5,181 bases of DNA, from the NCBI GenBank assembly GCA_944369635.1, contig CALVXL010000095.1:1-5181 (forward strand), read 5' to 3'. This stretch comes from an uncultured Clostridia bacterium (GTDB lineage: Bacteria > Bacillota > Clostridia > Christensenellales > Borkfalkiaceae). Shown here piece by piece: positions 1-5,181 of the stretch. The notes beneath the pieces were generated by a model. It was given only the letters and a program-made list of their open reading frames with translations. It searched no databases and was not told the origin of the DNA. Positions within the stretch are counted from its first letter, which is position 1, and every line of letters starts with the position of its first letter. The translations under genes and the position numbers were made by a program.

Positions 1-3000
1 CGGCGGTTCCGCTACGATGTGCACCCCCGCCTCCAGCGAACCCCCCACGCCCTCGTAATGGCGCTCCACAGGCCCCATGCCCCCGCCGAAGAGCTCCTTG
101 AAAATGCGCATAAAGTTTTCGTTGATCTTATTGAACCCGTCGTTGAACTGCGTGAGCATTTCCTTTTTCAGCGTGTCGATGGCCTTGACGATGTCGGCTT
201 CCGCCTTTTCAAGGTCCTCCTTCTGCACGCTCATTTCGTCGTAACGTTCCTTGACGGAAGTGTAATCGTCGATGGCGTTGGGGTTGATGGACCCTAAGGA
301 ATTGATCTTTCTCTTCAAACGGGCAATTTCCTGTTCGCCCTCCCGCGCGTCGTAATTTTCCGCGCGGAAACGCAGAGCCGTATCGTAGGTTTCGCCGTAT
401 TCTTCGGAAATACGCTGTCCGTAATATTCGATATCGGAATCGATTTTGGTAAGCGCGATCTCTTCCGCATGGCGTTTATCGGCAAGCGCGGAAAGCTCTT
501 CCGCGATCTGCGCTTTTCTTTCGTCGGTTTTCGCCTGCTTTTCGCGGAGCGTTTCCTTGCTCTTTTCGGTAAACTCAATCCTGTCGCGCAAGGTATTCAC
601 GTATTTCTGCTCTTCTTCCGAAAGCGCAACCTTTTCCGCTTCCAGCCGCAGTTTTTCGATGATGGCTTCCTTGTCGGCGATCTGGCCTTCGTCCTTTTCG
701 CTGTCCTCTTTCAACGCGGAAATTTCCGCCGTGAGGCGCGAAATCTCCTCTTCCGCTTTATCGTTCATCGCGCGGTAATCGCTGAGTTCCAGCTGCAACG
801 CGGTGCTGCGCTCGTTCATCTTGTCGATCTCTTTGCGCAAACGCTCGTATTCCTCGCGGCGTTTTTCCGCTTCCTCGCTTGCGGAAGATTTATCGGCTTC
901 CAGCTTTTCGCTGCCGGTTTTGATTTCTTCGTAAGCCTTTTCGATATCGGTGAGCTTGGCGTCGATGTTTTCCAGCTTGCCGAGCGCGTCTTCGTAATTT
1001 TTGTTGTTGTCCATCAACGCGCTTTCCACGACGTTGAGTTTTTCGCGGAGCAGTAAAAGTTCCTGCTTGCGCGCGTTATACATGTCGTTCAAAGAGCCCA
1101 GCTGATCGGTCGCCTCGTCGCGCGCCTTTTCCAGCCGCGCTTTTTCGGCTTTGAGTTTATCCATTTCCGTCCGCTTGCCCGCAATCTTTTCGCGGATTTC
1201 GTCCAGCTGACGGTCTCCCGCCAGAAGATTAGGCAGATCCTGCCTGCGCGAGCCGCCCGTCATGGAACCCTGCGGGCTGAACACGTCGCCTTCGAGCGTG
1301 ACGATCTTGAACGCGAAACGGTATTTGTTGGCGATATTCGTCGCATTGTCGATATTGTCCGCGATCAGCGTATTGCCGAGCAGGTTGGAAATGACGTTTT
1401 CAAAATACGGATCGTATCTGACGAGCTTGTTGGCAAGCCCCAGCGCGCCGCGTTCCTGCAAGGCGCGGTGAATATTTTCGTTTTCCGTGCGCGGCTTGAC
1501 GGAAGACACGGGCAAAAACGTCACCCTGCCGCCGCTGTTGCGTTTAAGATATTCGATGAGATATTTTGCGTCGTCCGTATCGGCGGTGACGATGTTCTGC
1601 GCCGCCGCACCGAGTGCGGTTTCCATGGCGATATCGTACTTTTGTTCCGTTTTGATGACGGACGCGACGACGCCCTTTATGCGCGCCGAAAGCGCTTTAT
1701 CCTGCTTTGCCGCAAGCAATAGCCTTTTGACCGACGGGCCGTAACCTTCGAACGATTCCTTCATGCCGACGATAAAATTTTCCTTTGCCGTAAGCATGGT
1801 GATGTTGGAATTGAGGTTGAAAATAGCGTTGTCCACCTGCGCGGTCTTTTCGTTGAACTCCCGCACGGAGTCCTCTTTCGCCTCGATCCTGCCCTTTAAA
1901 TCGTAAATGGATTTATCGAGTTCGGTAATGTCCTTATCGAGCTTTTCCTTGCCGGAAAAAAGTTCGTCGCGCTTATATTCGAGATTGCTTATCGCGCCCG
2001 AAACTTCCTGCCGCGTATCGCGAAGCGCGATCTTTTCCGCGGAAAGCGAACCTTTGTTAATGTTGATGTCGGAAAGCGAAGCCATCGATTCGATGACTTT
2101 ACGCGTATTTTCCTGCGAAGCGAGTTCGCCCTCGCTCAGTTTTTTCTGCTGCGCGGAAATGGCGACGACGAGTTTGTCGTATTCTTCGCGCGCGGCTTTA
2201 ATCTTGGCGCGGATTTCCGCGATGTTGTTTCTCAGATTTTCGATACTGCTCTTATCGGCTTCCGCGGCGGACGCGCGGTCTTCGATCGCCTTCTTCGTGC
2301 GCGCGATATCCGAACGGAAAAAGGAGATTTTTTCGTTATACAGTTTCGCCGCGCCCTCGCTCTTTTCGATGCTCAGCCGCTTTTCCAAAAGTTCTTCGTG
2401 CAGCGCGGAAAGTTTTGCGTCCGCGGAAGAGATCTCCCGCAAAATGCGCTCGTACTCCGCCTGCGCGTCCGTTGATTCCTTTTCCCGTAAACCGATCTGT
2501 TCGTTGATGGCGTCGATTTTCAGATTGATCTTGTTCTTTTCGCCCGCAACGTTATCGAACTTGGATATGTAAACGTTGATTTCGTGATGTTTCAATTCCG
2601 CCGACAGATCGCGGAACTGCCTGGTCTTTTCCGCCTGCCGTTCGAGGGGCGCAAGCTGGTTTTCCAGCTCGGAAAGAATGTCGTTGAAGCGGAGAAGATT
2701 TTCCCTCGTGCGCATGAGTTTTCTTTCCGATTCGTTTTTTTCCGTTTTGAATTTTGCAATGCCCGTGGCTTCTTCGAAAATAGCGCGGCGGTCTTCCGGC
2801 TTTGCCGACATGATCTCCTGCACCTTGCCCTGCCCGATGATGGTATAGCCTTCCTTGCCGATACCGCATTCGTGCAGCAAATTTACGATGTCACGTAAAC
2901 GCGCGGGCTGTTTATTGATATAATATTCGCTTTCGCCGCTGCGGAAAAGCTTGCGGGTGATGATGACCTCGTTATAATCGAGGCTGAACATTTTGTTCGA

Positions 3001-3258
3001 GTTATCGAAAAAAAGCGATACTTCGCAATAGCTCAAAGACTTTCTGTCCTGCGTGCCGTTAAAAATGACGTCCTGCATGCTGCTGCCGCGGAGCGTTTTT
3101 GCCGACTGTTCGCCCATGACCCAACGGATCGCGTCCGAAACGTTGCTTTTACCGCACCCGTTCGGACCGACGATGCCCGTAATGCCGTTGCCGAATTTAA
3201 TTTCCTGTTTGTCGGCAAACGATTTGAAGCCGAACATTTCAATTTTTTCGAAGTTCAC
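1..3258 (-). CDS. smc: Chromosome segregation ATPase SMC, 3' end beyond window
   Basis: SMC is the ATPase subunit of the bacterial condensin Smc-ScpAB, which loads at parS/ParB sites and extrudes DNA loops to separate replicated chromosomes. The window holds 1086 open codons with no internal stop. The N-terminal head carries FGFKSFADK (residues 9-17), Walker A GPNGCGKS (31-38, Lys37), the conserved Arg57 in the LRG motif and the Q-loop GQG (142-144). A long coiled coil rich in Glu, Lys and Ala runs from about 165 to 500. The hinge spans about 505-670, from GYGPSV to QGSMTGGS. A returning coiled coil follows to about 1010, with the conserved LGSINPNAIDDY segment at 988-999. The C-terminal head begins near 1030 (FGGGMG at 1057-1062). 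Bacterial SMCs have about 1180-1190 residues, so some 100 are missing, including the ABC signature and Walker B. The GTG start overlaps the rnc stop and gives an N-terminus that fits the family; the ATG at codon 8 would cut the first beta strand. Walker A has Cys35 where B. subtilis has Ser, a variant common in SMCs. Confidence 0.97.
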   Translation of the reverse strand, partial: MNFEKIEMFGFKSFADKQEIKFGNGITGIVGPNGCGKSNVSDAIRWVMGEQSAKTLRGSSMQDVIFNGTQDRKSLSYCEVSLFFDNSNKMFSLDYNEVIITRKLFRSGESEYYINKQPARLRDIVNLLHECGIGKEGYTIIGQGKVQEIMSAKPEDRRAIFEEATGIAKFKTEKNESERKLMRTRENLLRFNDILSELENQLAPLERQAEKTRQFRDLSAELKHHEINVYISKFDNVAGEKNKINLKIDAINEQIGLREKESTDAQAEYERILREISSADAKLSALHEELLEKRLSIEKSEGAAKLYNEKISFFRSDIARTKKAIEDRASAAEADKSSIENLRNNIAEIRAKIKAAREEYDKLVVAISAQQKKLSEGELASQENTRKVIESMASLSDININKGSLSAEKIALRDTRQEVSGAISNLEYKRDELFSGKEKLDKDITELDKSIYDLKGRIEAKEDSVREFNEKTAQVDNAIFNLNSNITMLTAKENFIVGMKESFEGYGPSVKRLLLAAKQDKALSARIKGVVASVIKTEQKYDIAMETALGAAAQNIVTADTDDAKYLIEYLKRNSGGRVTFLPVSSVKPRTENENIHRALQERGALGLANKLVRYDPYFENVISNLLGNTLIADNIDNATNIANKYRFAFKIVTLEGDVFSPQGSMTGGSRRQDLPNLLAGDRQLDEIREKIAGKRTEMDKLKAEKARLEKARDEATDQLGSLNDMYNARKQELLLLREKLNVVESALMDNNKNYEDALGKLENIDAKLTDIEKAYEEIKTGSEKLEADKSSASEEAEKRREEYERLRKEIDKMNERSTALQLELSDYRAMNDKAEEEISRLTAEISALKEDSEKDEGQIADKEAIIEKLRLEAEKVALSEEEQKYVNTLRDRIEFTEKSKETLREKQAKTDERKAQIAEELSALADKRHAEEIALTKIDSDIEYYGQRISEEYGETYDTALRFRAENYDAREGEQEIARLKRKINSLGSINPNAIDDYTSVKERYDEMSVQKEDLEKAEADIVKAIDTLKKEMLTQFNDGFNKINENFMRIFKELFGGGMGPVERHYEGVGGSLEAGVHIVAEPP

Positions 3259-3998
3259 TTATCTTTCCCCGTATACGGTTTTTTTACTTTCTTTCTGCCG
3301 CTTTTCAGCATTGCCAGCGCGCTTTCCGCCGCCGTCTGTTCCGCCGCCTTTTTGCTGCCGCCTTCGCCGAACGCGAGTTCCCTGCCGTTCAGTAAAAACG
3401 CGACTTTATAATGCGGCGCGTGGTCGGGCCCCGTCTTTTCCAGAGTTTCGTAGCGGATTTCTCCGAGCTTGAATTTTTGCACATATTCCTGACATTCGCT
3501 CTTGCCGTCTTTTTCCCGCGGCTTGGGCTTTTTTTCCGCTTTCTTCGCTTTCGGCGCAAAATGGCGCGCAAGCAGTTTGTCGCGTATAAACTTGCGGGTC
3601 GGCAACATGCCGCCGTCGATGTAAATTCCCGCGACGATCGCCTCGAACAAACTGGAATACATCTTTTCGTGAAAGTCGGAGTTTTTCATCACGCCCTTGC
3701 CGAAAAGCATATATCCGGCGAGGTCCATGGCGAATACGGCTTCCTGCAAAGGCTCTTTCGAAACGATTTCCGCGCGCTTTTTGGTAAGCACGCCCTCATC
3801 GCCTTCGCAATTGGCGCAAAGATATTCCGTTACGGCGAAATCGAGTATCGCGTCGCCGAAAAATTCCAGCACCTCGTTATTTTCCGCATTTTTGTTTTCG
3901 TTGGTATAGGAAGAGTGCGTGAAACACTTACGCAGAAGCATTTTATCCTTGAAGCTGTAACCGATGCGCTCTTCCGCTCCCTGAATATCGAAAATCAT
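3255..3998 (-). CDS. rnc: Ribonuclease III
   Basis: RNase III is a cytoplasmic homodimer that cuts double-stranded RNA, processing 16S/23S rRNA precursors and controlling some mRNAs. The 247-aa length is normal. Residues 1-148 form the nuclease domain: IGYSFKD (12-18), THSSY (27-31) and the signature NEVLEFFGDAIL (41-52), giving the expected acidic residues Glu42, Glu45 and Asp49; Glu119 matches E. coli E117. The dsRNA-binding domain covers about 168-232, with TGPDHAPHYKV (189-199) and SKKAAEQTAA (215-224). Oddities: a gapless alignment puts Ser116 at the metal-binding Asp of E. coli D114; the interdomain linker (149-166) has 8 Lys and 1 Arg in 18 residues; and the last 16 residues have 8 Lys/Arg. 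The ATG overlaps the plsX stop as ATGA, and the stop overlaps the smc GTG. The start is supported by the family N-terminus about ten residues before IGYSF; the next in-frame Met (20) would remove part of the first helix. The family call is secure, but full catalytic competence is not shown by sequence. Confidence 0.97.
   Translation of the reverse strand: MIFDIQGAEERIGYSFKDKMLLRKCFTHSSYTNENKNAENNEVLEFFGDAILDFAVTEYLCANCEGDEGVLTKKRAEIVSKEPLQEAVFAMDLAGYMLFGKGVMKNSDFHEKMYSSLFEAIVAGIYIDGGMLPTRKFIRDKLLARHFAPKAKKAEKKPKPREKDGKSECQEYVQKFKLGEIRYETLEKTGPDHAPHYKVAFLLNGRELAFGEGGSKKAAEQTAAESALAMLKSGRKKVKKPYTGKDK
3263..3270 (-). promoter_or_regulatory. Weak Shine-Dalgarno before smc GTG start
   Basis: The minus strand reads GGGGAAAG, ending 4 bases before the GTG of smc, inside the last codons of rnc. 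It is a poor match to AGGAGG, but it is the only purine-rich candidate at a usable distance. The GTG start overlaps the rnc TGA stop as GTGA, so coupled re-initiation is the likely way smc is translated. A weak site with a GTG start would keep SMC output low relative to upstream genes; this is inference. Confidence 0.4.
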
Positions 3999-5008
3999 TC
4001 CTCCAACCCCGTGACCAGAAGTTCTTTTTTGATGGACTCCACCGTGCCCGCTTTTACCGCTTCCGCCGCTTGCAGCACGGCGTTTTTGATGGATTCGCTC
4101 TTTGCCGAGCCGTGCGCCTTGACGACGATTTTATCCACGCCGAGGAACATCGCCCCGCCGTAATTGTTGTAATCGAGCGAACCTTTCAGCTTGCGGAAGC
4201 TCTTTTTAAGAAAGAGCGCGCCCAGCTTTCCCCGCACCGTAGACAAAAATTCCGCTTTCAGCAGCTTGAACAGCGCGGAAATCGTTCCTTCCATGCTTTT
4301 CAAAGCCACGTTGCCCGAAAAACCGTCCGCCACGACGACGTCAAAATCGCCGCTCATGATGTCGCGCGCCTCGATATTGCCCGCAAATTCCACGTTTTTC
4401 AGCTCTTTGAGCTGCGGAAAGGCTTCATGGTTGAGCTGATTGCCCTTTTTATCTTCCGTACCGTTGGAAAGGAGCGCGACACGCGCCTTTTTAACGCCCA
4501 AAGCGACCTTGGCGTACACGCCGCCCATGACGGCGAACTGCACCAGATTGATCGCCTTGCAATCGGCATTCGCGCCCGCATCCAACAAAAGCACCTTTTT
4601 TCCCGCTTTCAGCGTGGGTAGAACGGGACAGAGCGCAGGGCGGTTTACCCCGCGGATCCTGCCGACTTTCAGGGTGCTCCCCACCAAAAGCGCGCCCGAC
4701 GATCCCGCCGAAACCAGTGCGTCAGCCTTGTCCTCTTTTAAAAGAGAAAACGCAACGACCATGGAAGAATCGGGCTTTTTCCTGATGGCGAGGGTGGGCT
4801 CTTCCTCGCAGGTGATGACGGAGGGCGCGTCGATGACCTCCACGCGCGTTTTATCGTAAGAAAGGGCGGAAAGAACCCGCTCCGTCTTCTCTTTGTCGCC
4901 GGTAAGTCCCAGCGTGATTTCTTTATTTTCTGCAAGCGCGGAAACCGCGCCTTTGACGATCTCTTCGGGAGCGTTATCCCCTCCGAATGCGTCGACTAAA
5001 ATTTTCAT
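3995..5008 (-). CDS. plsX: Phosphate acyltransferase PlsX
   Basis: PlsX converts acyl-ACP and inorganic phosphate to acyl-phosphate, the donor used by membrane-bound PlsY to acylate glycerol-3-phosphate in the first step of phospholipid synthesis. It is a soluble, peripherally membrane-associated enzyme. The 337-aa length fits the family. Motifs in order: VDAFGGDNAP (5-14; Phe8 where Met is usual), SAGSSGALLVG (100-110, the family's AGNTGA loop with Ser-Ser), LLDAGANADCK (141-151), LLSNGTEDKKGN (179-190), DVVVADGFSGNVALKS (223-238), YGGAMFLGV (283-291) and KAHGS (297-301). No signal peptide or membrane segment is seen. The start ATG follows a strong Shine-Dalgarno that overlaps the asnS stop codon. 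The gene sits directly before rnc with a 4-base overlap, whereas in many Bacillota fabD, fabG and/or acpP lie between them. It is probably expressed with asnS upstream and rnc-smc downstream. Confidence 0.97.
   Translation of the reverse strand: MKILVDAFGGDNAPEEIVKGAVSALAENKEITLGLTGDKEKTERVLSALSYDKTRVEVIDAPSVITCEEEPTLAIRKKPDSSMVVAFSLLKEDKADALVSAGSSGALLVGSTLKVGRIRGVNRPALCPVLPTLKAGKKVLLLDAGANADCKAINLVQFAVMGGVYAKVALGVKKARVALLSNGTEDKKGNQLNHEAFPQLKELKNVEFAGNIEARDIMSGDFDVVVADGFSGNVALKSMEGTISALFKLLKAEFLSTVRGKLGALFLKKSFRKLKGSLDYNNYGGAMFLGVDKIVVKAHGSAKSESIKNAVLQAAEAVKAGTVESIKKELLVTGLEE
4000..4004 (-). promoter_or_regulatory. Very close Shine-Dalgarno before rnc
   Basis: The minus strand reads GGAGG, then one A, then the rnc ATG. 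The motif is a perfect anti-SD match, but the 1-base spacing is much shorter than the usual 5-9 bases. It lies inside the last codons of plsX (Leu-Glu-Glu-stop). With the ATGA overlap, rnc initiation probably relies mainly on ribosomes that have just ended plsX. No better-placed in-frame start exists upstream or nearby downstream. Confidence 0.5.
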
Positions 5009-5011
5009 AGA

Positions 5012-5019
5012 TCTTCCTT
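5012..5019 (-). promoter_or_regulatory. Ribosome binding site of plsX
   Basis: On the minus strand the sequence is AAGGAAGA, a good Shine-Dalgarno match, ending 3 bases before the plsX ATG; its AAGGA core is 6 bases from the ATG. Its first two bases are part of the asnS TAA stop codon, so a terminating ribosome sits on the plsX initiation site. This fixes the plsX start and suggests translational coupling to asnS. Confidence 0.8.
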
Positions 5020-5181
5020 AAAATTCCAGATTTCCGACCGTTCTCGGGAAAGGTAGCACGTCGCGGATATTGCCTATGCCCGTGAGATACATGATCATTC
5101 TTTCAAAACCGAGCCCGAATCCCGCGTGCGTCACGCCGCCGTATTTTCTCAGATCGAGATAGAACTTATAATCTTCCTTGT
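5018..5181 (-). CDS. asnS: Asparaginyl-tRNA synthetase, C-terminal end only
   Basis: This class IIb synthetase charges tRNA-Asn with asparagine using ATP. Only the last 53 residues and the TAA stop lie in the window; the 5' part is beyond position 5181. The fragment contains class II motif 3, GFGLGFERMIMYLTG, with the ATP-binding Arg in the GLGFER core, followed by NIRDVLPFPRT and the terminal GNLEF. The NIRDVxPFPRTxxNxxF ending is characteristic of AsnRS. It differs from bacterial AspRS, which reads more like GLAWGLDR followed by NIRDVIAFPK, and from LysRS, which has GLGIGIDR. Its stop is 9 bases before the plsX ATG, so it looks like the upstream member of the same transcript. The presence of AsnRS suggests direct Asn-tRNA formation, though an amidotransferase route elsewhere in the genome cannot be excluded. 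Confidence 0.93.
   Translation of the reverse strand, partial: KEDYKFYLDLRKYGGVTHAGFGLGFERMIMYLTGIGNIRDVLPFPRTVGNLEF

Noticed and set aside
469..1056. A 195-codon plus-strand open frame rich in Phe, Val and Leu that could look like a membrane protein
   Set aside because: It lies opposite the second SMC coiled coil in codon-aligned antisense register, so GAA and AAA codons read as Phe. The hydrophobicity is an artefact.
1907..2572. A 221-codon plus-strand open frame rich in Ser and Leu, antisense to smc
   Set aside because: It is the mirror of the SMC coiled coil: Glu/Lys/Ala codons read in reverse give Ser/Phe/Leu. There is no domain and the opposite frame is a certain gene.
3008..3014. Run of seven A (T7 on the coding strand) in smc as a possible frameshift site
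   Set aside because: The SMC frame continues normally on both sides with family motifs, and the run simply encodes Leu-Phe-Phe.
3235..3237. ATG at codon 8 as an alternative smc start
   Set aside because: Family members have seven or so residues before GFKSFA forming the first beta strand; the upstream GTG with its overlap to rnc preserves them.
4131..4139. TTATCCACG, one mismatch from the DnaA box TTATCCACA
   Set aside because: It is a single copy inside plsX, encoding the conserved VDKI segment, with no second box or AT-rich region nearby; not an origin.
3411..4163. A 250-codon open frame on the plus strand, antisense to rnc and the end of plsX
   Set aside because: It lies wholly opposite two genes with clear family motifs. 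Its product is Phe/Arg/Leu-rich with no recognisable domain, and it reads as the complement of Lys/Glu/Ala-rich codons.
4199..4217. Inverted repeat GCTCTTT-5-AAAGAGC resembling a terminator stem
   Set aside because: It is AT-rich, lies within plsX coding for LFLKKS, and has no U-tract following on the transcribed strand.

Overview
The window is a densely packed, single-strand piece of a bacterial chromosome. Everything readable lies on the minus strand, in the order asnS (3' end only) > plsX > rnc > smc (missing its 3' end). The junctions are as tight as they can be: 9 bases between asnS and plsX, a 4-base ATGA overlap between plsX and rnc, and a 4-base GTGA overlap between rnc and smc. There is no gene-free stretch of note, and I see no terminator, promoter-like spacer, RNA gene, mobile element or CRISPR array.

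The plsX/rnc/smc neighbourhood is typical of Bacillota, where fatty-acid and phospholipid genes lead into rnc-smc-ftsY. Base composition looks close to 50% GC, with frequent GCG, GAA, TCC and GGC codons and good Shine-Dalgarno sequences. I infer an uncultured or little-studied clostridial lineage with moderate GC, but the taxon cannot be fixed from this window.

Region by region: 5018-5181 holds the last 53 residues of asparaginyl-tRNA synthetase. 3995-5008 is a complete phosphate acyltransferase, PlsX (337 aa). 3255-3998 is a complete ribonuclease III (247 aa). 1-3258 holds the first 1086 codons of the chromosome-organising ATPase SMC, containing the N-terminal head, both coiled-coil arms, the hinge and the start of the C-terminal head. 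The reading frame was followed codon by codon and is open throughout.

Functionally these are housekeeping genes for tRNA charging, the first step of phospholipid synthesis, RNA maturation and decay, and chromosome segregation. They are probably co-transcribed and translationally coupled; shared expression is likelier than a shared pathway. I did not find a new system. The points most worth a second look are: (1) RNase III has Ser116 where nearly all bacterial homologues carry a metal-binding Asp (E. coli D114); (2) the usual fabD/fabG/acpP genes are absent between plsX and rnc; (3) RNase III has a lysine-rich linker and tail, and the linker carries a dnaX-like slippery heptamer; (4) the word GCGGAAA/TTTCCGC is strongly over-represented and forms perfect palindromes, mostly explained by codon choice.
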